A program made the translations under genes and the position numbers. Of a stretch of 32,865 bases of DNA, positions 7,723 to 16,512 are shown in pieces (position 1 is the first letter of the stretch; the number at the start of each line of letters is the position of its first letter). The notes under the pieces are model-generated. The model ran no database searches, was not told the DNA's origin, and saw nothing but the letters and a program-made list of their open reading frames with translations. This stretch comes from Bacteroidota bacterium (GTDB taxonomy: Bacteria; Bacteroidota; Bacteroidia; 2-12-FULL-35-15), in NCBI GenBank assembly GCA_023251805.1, contig JAHEYB010000035.1, positions 4,658-37,522 on the forward strand, read 5' to 3'.

Positions 7723-9567
7723 ATGAAAAAAGCTACATTAATTGTATCGGGTGTGTTTGCTTATACGTTTGCGTTTGCTCAAACAGACAATAACGTAGAG
7801 GTGCTAACCCCTACAGAATTTCACATTTCTGTTCCTTTAAGCGATTTACCAGATTATGAAGAAACAGATAAACTTTATGAAAAAAATGAAGTAGAAGATC
7901 GTAAACATCGTGCACCATCAAAATTTGATTTTAGCGTTGAAAAAGATGGTCCTGCGTATGATAACGACCCTACAAGCATACAAAAGTTCAATGGTACAAA
8001 AGCACTAAAGGCGCCAATTTCTTCTTTTGCTGGACAAGCAGGTGGGGGTTATCCACCGGATCCAACCGGAGCGGTTGGTCCTGCACAATATGTGCAAGCT
8101 GTGAACGCAACCCCCTACAAAGTTTATAATAAAACAACAGGAGCTACCATTATGGCCGCTAAAAATATCGGTACTTTGTGGTCTCCTGCAACATCTAATG
8201 ATGGTGACCCGATTGTTTTATATGATAAATATGCTGACCGCTGGGTTTTAACGCAGTTTGGATTATCTGGAAACAAAATATATATCGCTGTTTCTACTAC
8301 CAGTAATCCAGCAGGAACATATGCATGTTATACTTACACCTCTGCTTCTTTTCCTGATTACTTGAAATTCTCTATCTGGCAAGATGGTTATTACATGACT
8401 TCAAATCAAGGTGGAAGATTATATGTGTTTGAAAGAACAGCGATGTTAGCTGGGACACCCACTGCCCGTTCTGTAACCGGAACATTTACAGTTGGTGGCA
8501 CTTCTGGATTTTGGTGCCCACTTCCTGCTGATGCAGATGGTACCTTGCCTCCTGCAGCAACTCCTTGCCCTTTCTTTTGGATGACAGATAACACATGGGC
8601 TGGTTCCGTTGATGGTGTAAAATATTGCAAAGCAACAGTAAACTGGGTGCCTGCAACACCAACATTATCAATCACTCCAGCTGTTCAAATTACAACGGCT
8701 GCATTTAATGGAACCTACAGTGCTAGCTGGGATGATATTCCTCAACCCGGAACTACTCAATATTTAGATGGAATAGGTGGCGTAGCTACTTTCCGTGCTC
8801 AATATAGAAGATGGACAGGTTACAATACAGTTGTTTTGAATTGGGGTGTCTTAATTACTTCAAGCCCTCGTGTTAGAGCAATTAAATGGGTTGAATTACG
8901 TGAATTAACTGCTGGTGTTTGGACCTTGTACCAAGAAGGAATTTACCAACCTGATTCGAAAAGTCGTTGGGTGGGAAGTATGGCAATGGATGATAATGGA
9001 AGTATTGGTTTGGCTTATGCTAGATCAGGCTCTGCAGCCGGAGAATATCCTAGTTTGTGTTATACGGGTCGTTGTGCCGGAGATCCATTGGGAACAATGA
9101 CATTTACGGAAACTGTTGCAAAAGCAGGTGCTTCTTCTCAGTCTGGAATTAATCGTTTTGGTGACTATTCTCAAACATCATTAGATCCAACTGATGGTAC
9201 ATTGTTTTATCACACAGGCGAATATATCCTTTCCGGTGGTCCGGCTACATGGATTTTTTCATTCAGATTAACTCCTTGTTCAACAGGAATCAATGATGCA
9301 CCTGATTTAACAAACCAAGTTAGCGCATTTTCTGCCAACGATTTAATTAATATTAAAGCAGAAAATATGGATGTGGATGGACAATTAGTAATTGATTTAT
9401 TTGACATTTCCGGAAAACAAATTGATGGGAAAACATTGGAATTATCTGGTAATTCATTTGAATCGTCTTTTTCAACTGCAAATCTTTCTACTGGAACTTA
9501 TTTAGTTCGTGTAGGAAAAACAAACACTAGCTTCCAGCGTGTCGTAAAAGTGGCTGTTGTGAAATAA
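7723..9567 (+). CDS. Secreted protein with T9SS-type C-terminal sorting domain, paralog 1
   Basis: The 614-residue product has a clean signal peptide (MKKATLIVSG...FAFAQ, cut about residue 20) and an acidic N-terminal region. A large Gly/Pro/aromatic-rich domain opens with GGGYPPDPTGAVGP (about 107-120) and continues through YDKYADRWVLTQF, KIYIAVSTTSNPAGTY, FPDYLKFSIWQDGYYM, and RWVGSMAMDDNGSIGLAY. The last 90 or so residues form a T9SS type A-like sorting domain (LFDISGKQIDG, STGTYLVRVG, ending VVKVAVVK), although the usual YPNP start is replaced by FSANDLINI. The repeated beta-strand pattern suggests a propeller-like fold. I recognise no catalytic motif. It should be exported and cleaved or anchored at the cell surface. 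The neighbouring gene is a full-length paralog. Function unknown. Confidence 0.8.
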   Translation: MKKATLIVSGVFAYTFAFAQTDNNVEVLTPTEFHISVPLSDLPDYEETDKLYEKNEVEDRKHRAPSKFDFSVEKDGPAYDNDPTSIQKFNGTKALKAPISSFAGQAGGGYPPDPTGAVGPAQYVQAVNATPYKVYNKTTGATIMAAKNIGTLWSPATSNDGDPIVLYDKYADRWVLTQFGLSGNKIYIAVSTTSNPAGTYACYTYTSASFPDYLKFSIWQDGYYMTSNQGGRLYVFERTAMLAGTPTARSVTGTFTVGGTSGFWCPLPADADGTLPPAATPCPFFWMTDNTWAGSVDGVKYCKATVNWVPATPTLSITPAVQITTAAFNGTYSASWDDIPQPGTTQYLDGIGGVATFRAQYRRWTGYNTVVLNWGVLITSSPRVRAIKWVELRELTAGVWTLYQEGIYQPDSKSRWVGSMAMDDNGSIGLAYARSGSAAGEYPSLCYTGRCAGDPLGTMTFTETVAKAGASSQSGINRFGDYSQTSLDPTDGTLFYHTGEYILSGGPATWIFSFRLTPCSTGINDAPDLTNQVSAFSANDLINIKAENMDVDGQLVIDLFDISGKQIDGKTLELSGNSFESSFSTANLSTGTYLVRVGKTNTSFQRVVKVAVVK

Positions 9568-9589
9568 TAAGAACAAAAAACTTTTATAG

Positions 9590-9635
9590 CACTCCTGCAA
9601 ATTTGCTTCATTAACGAAACAAATATGCAGGAGTG
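9590..9635 (+). terminator. Terminator of paralog 1
   Basis: CACTCCTGCA (9590-9599) pairs with TGCAGGAGTG (9626-9635). The pairing continues inwards with one mismatch (AATTTG with CAAATA), and a T-rich stretch follows. The outer stem is the same as that of paralog 2 except for one swapped base pair. Confidence 0.85.
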
Positions 9636-9675
9636 TTTGTTTTCTATAAGTCCTTTAATATTAGGAAATCAAAAA

Positions 9676-9683
9676 TATTTTTG
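9676..9683 (+). promoter_or_regulatory. Probable -7 box of the second paralogous secreted gene
   Basis: TATTTTTG, followed closely by ATTAGCA as in paralog 1. A near-match TTTA lies 18 nt upstream (9654-9657) as a possible -33 element. Confidence 0.5.
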
Positions 9684-9709
9684 TTATATTAGCAGGATAA
9701 AATAATCTC

Positions 9710-9738
9710 TTAACTAAATTATATTTATTAACTAAATT
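9710..9738 (+). promoter_or_regulatory. Conserved leader with an 11-bp direct repeat (second paralog)
   Basis: TTAACTAAATT occurs at 9710-9720 and 9728-9738, 8 nt before the ATG. It matches the first paralog's leader apart from two single-base length differences. Confidence 0.55.
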
Positions 9739-9746
9739 AATTCCCC

Positions 9747-11618
9747 ATGAAAAAAGCTACATTAATTGTGTCCGGATTACTTGTGATGGGTGCATTGAGC
9801 GCTCAAAACGTAGTAGGTGATGATAAAGTAGAAATGATAAAACTAGAAAGTTTTGGTGTTTCTAAGCCACTAACTGAAATTGCAGACATTCTGCCTGGAG
9901 TAGATGAAAGCATGTTGGACTCAGAAAAAGAACATTCAAAAGACCGAGAAGGAAGACAGCCTCAAGTATTTCAATTTTCAGAGGAAAAAGACGGCCCTGC
10001 ATATGGAACCGACCCTTTGTCAACTCAAAAAACAGCTGGAACAAGAACACCAATGCCTCCGATTGCTAACTGGATAGCACAATCTGGTGGTGGGTGTCCA
10101 CCTGATCCAACCGGTGCTGCTGGCCCAAATCATTACATTCAGTCTGTAAATGCAACTCCTGTTAAGGTATATAGCAAAACTGGTACAACAATGTTAACCA
10201 TTAGCAACATGGGTAATCTTTGGAGTCCGGTTGTTCCAAATATGGGCGATCCAGTAGTGATGTATGACAGATATGCTGATCGTTGGTTTTTGAGTCAGTT
10301 TGGCTCCGGAAATAAAGTTTATATTGCTATTTCTACCACTCCAGACCCATTAGGAACGTGGTATACATATACATATACGGCAAGTAGCTTCCCTGATTAT
10401 CTTAAATTTTCAATCTGGTGGGATGGCTATTATATGACTGCCAATTATGGTGGAAAAATAATGGTTTTTGAGAGAGATAAAATGTTATTGGGATTAGCAG
10501 CTAGAGGATTCGAAAAAACATTTTCTCCAACATTGCCGCCTTCAGGTTTCTTCTGTCCTATGCCAGCTGATGCTGATGGTGGATTGCCTGCTGTAGGTAC
10601 TCCTTGTCCAATTATGCAATACACTGATAATGCATGGGGTGGTGGTGCTACCGATGCAGTTAAAATTTTCCCTTTCACTGTAAATTGGGTTCCTGTTACT
10701 CCTACAGCTACTGTTGGAACTACGGTTACCATTCCTACAGCGGCCTTTGATGCTTCATATGATGCAGGTTGGAATGATATCTGGCAGCCGGGAACAACAC
10801 AAAAACTAGATGGTATTGGAGGAATTGTGCAATATCGTATTCAATGGAGAGCATGGCCTGGATATAACTCCGCAGTATTGTCTTGGGGTGTTAAAATGAA
10901 TACCACCAGCAAATTACGTAGTATTAAATGGGTTGAATTGCGTCAAACGAGTGGAACATGGGCATTATATCAAGAAGGAACATATGCTCCTGCTGATGGT
11001 GCCAACCGTTGGATGCAAGGAGTATCAATGGATGATAACGGAAGTATAGCTTTAGCATATTGTGTTTCTGCTTCAACTACAGCCTCCCCAACTCAAGGAG
11101 CATTGGCTAATATATCTCCTAGCTTGCGTTATACCGGACGTTTAGCCACCGACCCATTGGGAACAATGTCATTTGCTGAATCAACTGCTATTGCAGGCAC
11201 GGGCGCATCAACAGGTTGTAGCAATCGTTTTGGTGACTATGCTCAGGTAGCTTTGGATCCGGATGGTATTACTTTTTGGTATACAGGCTGTTATACTGTT
11301 AGTGCAATCAGAACACGTGTTTATTCATTCCAGCTGCCTTTCATAACAGGAGTTGATAATACAGTGAGTCAGCCTACATTCAGTACTTTTCAATCAGAAA
11401 GTATGATTAATTTATCAGCTTCTAAATTGCCTTCAAATGAGGAGATGGTAGTGGATTTATTTGATATTACAGGTAAAAAAATCAATGGTAAAAAAATCAC
11501 TCCTGATGGATATGCTTTCCAAACAACTATCAACGTTTCAGGTTTAGCAACCGGAACTTATTTGGTAAGAGTTGGAACAACGAACTTCCAAAAGGTTGTT
11601 AAAGTATTTGTAAAATAA
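9747..11618 (+). CDS. Secreted protein with T9SS-type C-terminal sorting domain, paralog 2
   Basis: The 623-residue product is a tandem paralog of the upstream gene. The first ten residues are identical (MKKATLIVSG) and the signal peptide is cut near residue 20 (ALSAQ-N). The same domain landmarks follow in order: GGGCPPDPTGAAGP, YDRYADRWFLSQFG, KVYIAISTTPDPLGTW, FPDYLKFSIWWDGYYM, CPMPADADGGLPAVGTPCP, SIKWVELRQ, MDDNGSIALAY and NRFGDYAQVALDPDG. The C-terminal sorting domain has LFDITGKKINGKK and LATGTYLVRVG and ends in KVFVK, again without a YPNP motif. The copies differ throughout, so the duplication is not recent, but the leader and the signal peptide start stay almost identical. No catalytic residues were recognised. 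Export through Sec and T9SS to the surface is inferred. Role unknown. Confidence 0.8.
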   Translation: MKKATLIVSGLLVMGALSAQNVVGDDKVEMIKLESFGVSKPLTEIADILPGVDESMLDSEKEHSKDREGRQPQVFQFSEEKDGPAYGTDPLSTQKTAGTRTPMPPIANWIAQSGGGCPPDPTGAAGPNHYIQSVNATPVKVYSKTGTTMLTISNMGNLWSPVVPNMGDPVVMYDRYADRWFLSQFGSGNKVYIAISTTPDPLGTWYTYTYTASSFPDYLKFSIWWDGYYMTANYGGKIMVFERDKMLLGLAARGFEKTFSPTLPPSGFFCPMPADADGGLPAVGTPCPIMQYTDNAWGGGATDAVKIFPFTVNWVPVTPTATVGTTVTIPTAAFDASYDAGWNDIWQPGTTQKLDGIGGIVQYRIQWRAWPGYNSAVLSWGVKMNTTSKLRSIKWVELRQTSGTWALYQEGTYAPADGANRWMQGVSMDDNGSIALAYCVSASTTASPTQGALANISPSLRYTGRLATDPLGTMSFAESTAIAGTGASTGCSNRFGDYAQVALDPDGITFWYTGCYTVSAIRTRVYSFQLPFITGVDNTVSQPTFSTFQSESMINLSASKLPSNEEMVVDLFDITGKKINGKKITPDGYAFQTTINVSGLATGTYLVRVGTTNFQKVVKVFVK

Positions 11619-11638
11619 ATTTATTTATCCCTATAAGG

Positions 11639-11690
11639 CACTCGTGCAGTGCATTCTACTTTTGGAATGCTATTTGCACGAGTGTTTTTT
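11639..11690 (+). terminator. Terminator of paralog 2
   Basis: CACTCGTGCA (11639-11648) pairs with TGCACGAGTG (11675-11684), followed by TTTTTT. A second stem, GCATTC (11651-11656) with GAATGC (11665-11670), lies inside it. Confidence 0.88.
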
Positions 11691-11711
11691 ATAAAACCAA
11701 TTTAAAATAGT

Positions 11712-12137
11712 ATGAAATCAATTGCCATCATTTTAGTAATGCTTGTTTCCCTTAGTTCTGCAACAGGCTGTAAAACAAAAAAAGCAGGTTCTTCAACAAG
11801 CACCGCAACCTCTTCTTCTTCGTCAACACCTGGGGTATCGGTTACAACTAACACTAGCACAACCGAAACAAACACTACAGCATCCGGAGATAATCAAGGA
11901 GCGTATGTAGGAAAAGTTTCACATAAATATCGTGCAGCCGGATGTGAAACAGTAATAGTATTTAATGGAGAAGATGGAGCTGAAGTAACACTTATTCCAA
12001 AAGATAAATTAAGCAAGGATGTTGATGTTGATGGGCAAATCCTAAAATTTGATTACCGGCCCTTAAAAATGCCTCAACCAGCAGGTTGCACTGTTGGTAT
12101 ACCTGCTGAGATTAGTAATATTACTAAGTTGAAATAG
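11712..12137 (+). CDS. Small lipoprotein of unknown function
   Basis: The 141-residue product begins with a lipoprotein signal peptide ending in SSATGC (lipidated Cys20). Residues 21-60 are a Ser/Thr-rich, low-complexity spacer typical of surface or periplasmic tethers. The folded part (about 64-141) has three cysteines (AAGCETVIVFNG and PAGCTVGIPAEI carry two), which may form a disulphide, and looks like a small beta domain. I do not recognise the family. It starts 21 nt after the T-run of the previous terminator and is followed within 10 nt by a strong bidirectional terminator, so it is probably transcribed alone. No promoter box was found in the short gap. Confidence 0.75.
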   Translation: MKSIAIILVMLVSLSSATGCKTKKAGSSTSTATSSSSSTPGVSVTTNTSTTETNTTASGDNQGAYVGKVSHKYRAAGCETVIVFNGEDGAEVTLIPKDKLSKDVDVDGQILKFDYRPLKMPQPAGCTVGIPAEISNITKLK

Positions 12138-12146
12138 GATCTTTCG

Positions 12147-12200
12147 AAAACAAAAAAAGTCCGCCCAGATTTAAACATCTGGGCGGACTTTTTTTGTTTT
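12147..12200. terminator. Strong bidirectional intrinsic terminator
   Basis: Two perfectly complementary 24-nt arms (12147-12170 and 12177-12200) enclose the loop TTAAAC. The core is GTCCGCCCAGAT flanked by A7/T7 runs, so the hairpin ends in a T-run on either strand. It ends the lipoprotein gene on plus and can back up the infB operon end on minus. Confidence 0.95.
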
Positions 12201-12240
12201 CCAAGGCAGCAACCCAGTGCCTACATTTCTTTGCGCAAAT

Positions 12241-12274
12241 AAAAAAGACCATCACATAAATATGCAATGGTCTT
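12241..12274 (-). terminator. Intrinsic terminator of the rimP-nusA-infB operon
   Basis: On the minus strand AAGACCAT (12267-12274) pairs with ATGGTCTT (12245-12252), and the 3' arm runs straight into a T6 stretch (12241-12246). It lies about 50 nt downstream of the infB stop codon. Confidence 0.85.
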
Positions 12275-12292
12275 GATACTTGATACTTGATA
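12272..12292. repeat. Tandem repeat, 3 x 7 bp, downstream of infB
   Basis: Three exact copies of CTTGATA, between the infB stop and the operon terminator. Confidence 0.85.
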
Positions 12293-12296
12293 CCAG

Positions 12297-12320
12297 CTAC
12301 CTACCTACGGCAGGCAGGCT
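12297..12320. repeat. GC-rich CTACCTACGGCAGGCAGG-type repeat
   Basis: CTAC is repeated and then CAGG is repeated around a central CGG, three bases before the infB stop codon. Its base composition stands out from the AT-rich surroundings. I recall similar sequences as an interspersed repeat in Bacteroidota, but only one copy is visible here. Confidence 0.5.
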
Positions 12321-12323
12321 ATT

Positions 12324-15152
12324 TTACAACTTCGCTTTTACTTCCACCATATCATATCCTTCAATAATATCACCTACTTTAATATCATTGAATCCATTGA
12401 TGTTTAATCCACATTCAAATCCTTTGTTCACTTCTTTTACATCGTCTTTGAAACGTTTTAATGAGCCCAATTCGCCATCGTGAACAACAATTCCATCACG
12501 GATAATACGCACCTTGGTATTGCGATTTACTTTTCCATCCAATACAAAACATCCGGCAATGGTTCCCACCTTGGTGATATTAAATACTTCACGAATTTCG
12601 ATATTACAAACCACTTTCTCTTGGAATTCAGGAGCTAACATTCCTTCCATCGCAGCTTGAATTTCTTCAATTGCCTTGTAGATGATAGAATACAAACGAA
12701 TGTCGATTTGTTCAACGTCTGCAATTTTACGCGCACCGGCTGAAGGACGAACCTGGAATCCAATAATGATGGCATTGGAAGCAGAAGCTAACAATACATC
12801 TGATTCGGAAATTGCTCCAACGGATTTATGAATAATTTTTACTTGAACTTTCTCAGTAGATAATTTTTGCAATGAATCCGCTAATGCTTCAACCGAACCG
12901 TCCACGTCACCTTTCACAATTACGTTCAACTCTTTGAAATCGCCTATTGCTAAACGTCTTCCAATCTCATCCAATGTAATGTGTTTGTTGGTACGAATAC
13001 CTTGCTCACGTTGTAATTGTAAACGTTTTGCAGCAATTTCACGTGCTTCACGCTCATCGTTCATGATGTGAAATTTATCACCTGCTTGTGGTGCACCGCT
13101 TAAACCAAGCAAAGATACTGGCATTGCCGGTCCTGCTTCTTTTACAATTTGTCCACGTTCGTTATGCAATGCTTTTACTTTTCCGCTGAAACATCCTGCC
13201 AATACAATATCTCCTACTTTTAATGTTCCTGCTTCAACTAATATCGTACTTACATATCCTCGTCCTTTATCCAATTCCGATTCGATAACTGTTCCACTTG
13301 CATTTTTATTTGGATTTGCTTTTAAGTTTAGCATCTCTGCTTCTAATAAAACTTTTTCTAAAAGCTCATCAATGTTTAATCCTTTTTTAGCAGAAATTTC
13401 TTGACACTGTACTTTTCCGCCCCATTCTTCCACAAGGATATTCATTTGTGATAATGCTTCACGAATTTTATCAGGATTTGCACCCGGCTTATCAATTTTA
13501 TTTATAGCAATAATGATTGGAACACCTGCTGCTTGTGCGTGGTTGATGGCCTCTGTTGTTTGAGGCATTACGCTGTCGTCAGCTGCTACCACAATAATAG
13601 CAACATCGGTTACTTGAGCACCACGAGCACGCATCGCGGTAAACGCTTCGTGACCGGGAGTATCCAAGAATGTAATTGTTTTTCCTGTTTCTAGTTTTAC
13701 GTTGTATGCACCAATGTGTTGTGTGATACCACCTGCTTCACCGGCAATAACGTTTGCTTTACGAATATAATCCAGCAAAGATGTTTTACCGTGATCTACG
13801 TGACCCATCACCGTTACAATTGGTGAACGATCCAATAATTGGTCTTCCGTATCTTCTTCTTCTTTGATTGCTTCTTGCACTTCAACAGAAACAAATTCCA
13901 GTTGGTATCCAAATTCTTCCGCAACAATCGCTATGGTTTCGGCATCCAATCGTTGATTGATGGATACAAACATTCCTAAGCTCATACAAGTAGAAATAAT
14001 TTCGTTTACCGAAATACTCATCATCTGAGCCAATTGATTCGCAGAAACAAATTCAGTTACTTTAATAATCTTTTTTTCTAATTCTTGTTGGTCGGCTGCT
14101 TCTTGAATTCGTTCACTTACGCTTTCACGTTTTGATTTACGATGTTTCGAAGCTTTTGATTTTCCTGCACCACTCAGTCGTGCAAGTGTTTCTTTTACTT
14201 GTGCAGCTACTTGATCGGGAGTTAATTCAACTTTTGGAGCACGAGGATTAAATTTTCCTCTTGGTCCACCCGAATTTTGTGCAGTAACGGGATATTGTTT
14301 TCTTGGAGTATCATTTGTTTTTGCAGCACCTTCAGTTCCCGCTTTTTTAGTTGGGTCCCAAGTATCGCCAAGTGTAGCTCCGCCAAAACTTTTCTTAATA
14401 CGTTTACGTTTCTTTTTATTATCGGCATTGGTAGCAGAAGAAGATGCAACCGGATTTTTTTTGCGTTCTTCTTTAATCGGAAGATCAATTTTACCCATAA
14501 TTTTGGGGCCTTCTAATTTCTCTACTTTTGTTTCATAAAAATCTACTTTTTCAGGCTCATCATTATTCACAACATCTTCGGAATTCTCTGTCACACCGAG
14601 CGTAGTCGAAGTGTCTTCCGAATCACCTTTTTTAGTCTTTCCCTTGCCTTTTCCTTTTGTAGCTGTTTTCTTTTCTTCTTTCTCCTCTTCTTTGCTAGCT
14701 TTTGATTTTTTTGTAGGCTTTGTTTTGCTGTTAATTGAATCCAAATCAATTTTAGAAACAACTTTTAATTTTACGTCCGATTTAATTACTTCTTTTTCTA
14801 CTTCCTTAGGTTTTTCAACTTTTTCTTTTGCAATAGGAGTATTGGGAATGTTTTTAATAATGATATCTTCTTCTTCCTCTTTCTTTTTTGATTCAGGCTT
14901 TTTTGTTTCGTCTAAAGTGATGCTCTCTTTTTTAGCACGAGTACTGGAAGTAACTTTTGTCGCTTCTTCCTTTGCAGCCTTCTCAGATTGGTATTCTTTT
15001 GCCAGTAATGTATAATGTTCATCGGTAATTTTGGCCATAGGATTATTCTCCACAGCATGGCCTTTACCTTTTAGGAATTCAGTGATGGTCCCAATGCTAA
15101 CATTGAGTTCCTTTGCAACCTTACTTAATCGTTGTCCTTTGTTGTCTGACAT
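12324..15152 (-). CDS. infB: Translation initiation factor IF-2
   Basis: IF-2 is the GTPase that places initiator tRNA on the 30S subunit and promotes subunit joining. The 942-residue protein begins with the usual small N-terminal domain ([18 protein letters not shown]), followed by a long low-complexity Lys/Glu-rich region to about residue 360, variable in the family. A second IF2-N-like helical domain spans about 362-420. The GTPase domain has G1 GHVDHGKT (450-457), G3 DTPGH (497-501), G4 NKID (551-554) and a SAKKG G5. The beta-barrel and C-terminal fMet-tRNA-binding domains follow ([44 protein letters not shown]). It is the last gene of the operon, 97 nt after nusA. One oddity is that residues 180-189 ([10 protein letters not shown]) are encoded by a copy of a dispersed intergenic-type repeat. 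Confidence 0.98.
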   Translation of the reverse strand: MSDNKGQRLSKVAKELNVSIGTITEFLKGKGHAVENNPMAKITDEHYTLLAKEYQSEKAAKEEATKVTSSTRAKKESITLDETKKPESKKKEEEEDIIIKNIPNTPIAKEKVEKPKEVEKEVIKSDVKLKVVSKIDLDSINSKTKPTKKSKASKEEEKEEKKTATKGKGKGKTKKGDSEDTSTTLGVTENSEDVVNNDEPEKVDFYETKVEKLEGPKIMGKIDLPIKEERKKNPVASSSATNADNKKKRKRIKKSFGGATLGDTWDPTKKAGTEGAAKTNDTPRKQYPVTAQNSGGPRGKFNPRAPKVELTPDQVAAQVKETLARLSGAGKSKASKHRKSKRESVSERIQEAADQQELEKKIIKVTEFVSANQLAQMMSISVNEIISTCMSLGMFVSINQRLDAETIAIVAEEFGYQLEFVSVEVQEAIKEEEDTEDQLLDRSPIVTVMGHVDHGKTSLLDYIRKANVIAGEAGGITQHIGAYNVKLETGKTITFLDTPGHEAFTAMRARGAQVTDVAIIVVAADDSVMPQTTEAINHAQAAGVPIIIAINKIDKPGANPDKIREALSQMNILVEEWGGKVQCQEISAKKGLNIDELLEKVLLEAEMLNLKANPNKNASGTVIESELDKGRGYVSTILVEAGTLKVGDIVLAGCFSGKVKALHNERGQIVKEAGPAMPVSLLGLSGAPQAGDKFHIMNDEREAREIAAKRLQLQREQGIRTNKHITLDEIGRRLAIGDFKELNVIVKGDVDGSVEALADSLQKLSTEKVQVKIIHKSVGAISESDVLLASASNAIIIGFQVRPSAGARKIADVEQIDIRLYSIIYKAIEEIQAAMEGMLAPEFQEKVVCNIEIREVFNITKVGTIAGCFVLDGKVNRNTKVRIIRDGIVVHDGELGSLKRFKDDVKEVNKGFECGLNINGFNDIKVGDIIEGYDMVEVKAKL
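14589..14614. repeat. Interspersed repeat copy inside infB coding sequence
   Basis: On plus the element reads GTCACACCGAGCGTAG then TCGAAGTGT, the same ends as the repeat at 599-643 with a shorter middle. It lies in frame in the disordered N-terminal part of IF-2 and encodes most of [10 protein letters not shown]. Confidence 0.6.
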
Positions 15153-15175
15153 ATATTTTTTTAGATAGTTAATGT

Positions 15176-15232
15176 GTTAATTAAGTTAATTAAGTTAAAT
15201 AAGGAGTAGCCTGATTTACCCCAATTAACTTA
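15176..15232. repeat. 9-bp tandem repeat and inverted repeat in the nusA-infB spacer
   Basis: GTTAATTAA is repeated at 15176-15184 and 15185-15193 with a partial third copy to 15199. TAAGTTAATT (15182-15191) is exactly complementary to AATTAACTTA (15223-15232), so the spacer can form an AT-rich hairpin. There is no T-run suggesting a terminator. Confidence 0.7.
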
Positions 15233-15249
15233 ATCATCTCAATCAACTT

Positions 15250-16500
15250 TTACTCAAATTCAGATTGTAAAATTGCTTTTACTTCTGTTACTGTTTCTTC
15301 TTCTAAATCTGTACGTTTTACTAACTCTTCGGTAGACAATTCTAAAACACTTTTTGCGGTATCGCAACCAATATTTTTCAATTCATCTAAAATCCAGCTT
15401 TCAATTTCATCTGAAAATTCTTCTAAATCCACATCTTCTAAATCAATGTCTGTATCACGATATACATCAATTTCGTAGCCTGTTAATTTTCCTGCTAATT
15501 TAATATTGTGTCCGCCTTTTCCAATTGCTAATGAAACCTGATCAGGTTTTAAAAACACTTCGGCACGTTTTGTTTCTTCGTCAATTTTTACAGAAGTAAT
15601 TTTTGCCGGGCTCAATGCGCGCGTAATAAATAAAGATGGATTTGAAGTAAAATTAATTACGTCAATATTTTCGTTTCGTAATTCACGAACAATTCCATGA
15701 ATACGAGACCCTTTCATTCCAACACAAGCTCCAACAGGATCAATTCGGTCGTCATACGACTCAACAGCCACTTTTGCTCTTTCTCCCGGTTCGCGAACAA
15801 TCTTTTTAATAGTAATAAGTCCGTCAAACACTTCCGGTACTTCCATTTCAAAAAGACGCTCAAGGAATGCCGGTGATGTACGAGAAAGAACAATTACAGG
15901 TGAATTGTTTTTCATATCAACACGCTGAACAACCGCTTTTAATGTATCTCCTTTTTTGAAGAAGTCGGAAGGAATTTGTTCTGTTTTTGGCAATAAAAGT
16001 TCGTTGCCATCTTCATCCAAAATAAGCAATTCTTTTTTCCAGATTTGATATACTTCTCCGGTCATAATTTCGCCTACTTTTTCTTTGTATTTTTTATACA
16101 AACTATCCTTTTCTAATTCCAAAATTTTAGAAACCAAATTTTGACGAACAGCTAATACTGCACGTCTTCCAAAGTGTTCTAATTTAACAGGAGTAACAAC
16201 TTCTTCTCCTAAATCAAGATCAGCATCAATTTTTTTAGCTTCTGCTAAACTAATATGTTTTGCTTCATCATAATCAAAACTATCTTCTGCAAATTCATCA
16301 TCCACCACTTCGCGGTTATGCCAAATTTCAATATCTCCACGATCGGGGTTAACGATAATGTCGAAATTTTCATCAGAGCCATATTTTTTTAAAAGCATAC
16401 TGCGAAATACATCTTCAATGATGCTCATCAAGGTTGCTCTGTCGATGTTTTTTACTTCTTTGAATTCTGAGAACGATTCAATTAAATTAATACTTTCCAT
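15250..16500 (-). CDS. nusA: Transcription elongation/termination factor NusA
   Basis: NusA binds RNA polymerase and modulates pausing, termination and antitermination. The 416-residue product has the N-terminal polymerase-binding domain (MESINLIESFSEFKEVKNID; IIVNPDRGDIEIWHNREVV), an S1 domain from about 133 to 200 (GEIMTGEVYQIWKKELLI...), and two KH domains with DDRIDPVGACVGMKGSRI and VSLAIGKGGHNIKLAGKL. A C-terminal helix-hairpin-helix-like segment follows (LKNIGCDTAKSVLELSTEEL). It is shorter than E. coli NusA because only one such C-terminal acidic segment is present, which is normal outside proteobacteria. It starts 12 nt after rimP and lies 97 nt before infB. Confidence 0.97.
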   Translation of the reverse strand: MESINLIESFSEFKEVKNIDRATLMSIIEDVFRSMLLKKYGSDENFDIIVNPDRGDIEIWHNREVVDDEFAEDSFDYDEAKHISLAEAKKIDADLDLGEEVVTPVKLEHFGRRAVLAVRQNLVSKILELEKDSLYKKYKEKVGEIMTGEVYQIWKKELLILDEDGNELLLPKTEQIPSDFFKKGDTLKAVVQRVDMKNNSPVIVLSRTSPAFLERLFEMEVPEVFDGLITIKKIVREPGERAKVAVESYDDRIDPVGACVGMKGSRIHGIVRELRNENIDVINFTSNPSLFITRALSPAKITSVKIDEETKRAEVFLKPDQVSLAIGKGGHNIKLAGKLTGYEIDVYRDTDIDLEDVDLEEFSDEIESWILDELKNIGCDTAKSVLELSTEELVKRTDLEEETVTEVKAILQSEFE

Positions 16501-16512
16501 TTTCTTTAATGA

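Noticed and set aside
14277..15015. Plus-strand open frames opposite the Lys/Glu-rich part of infB
   Set aside because: Ser/Phe-rich products are the expected antisense shadow of Lys/Glu codons; there is no start signal or export signal.
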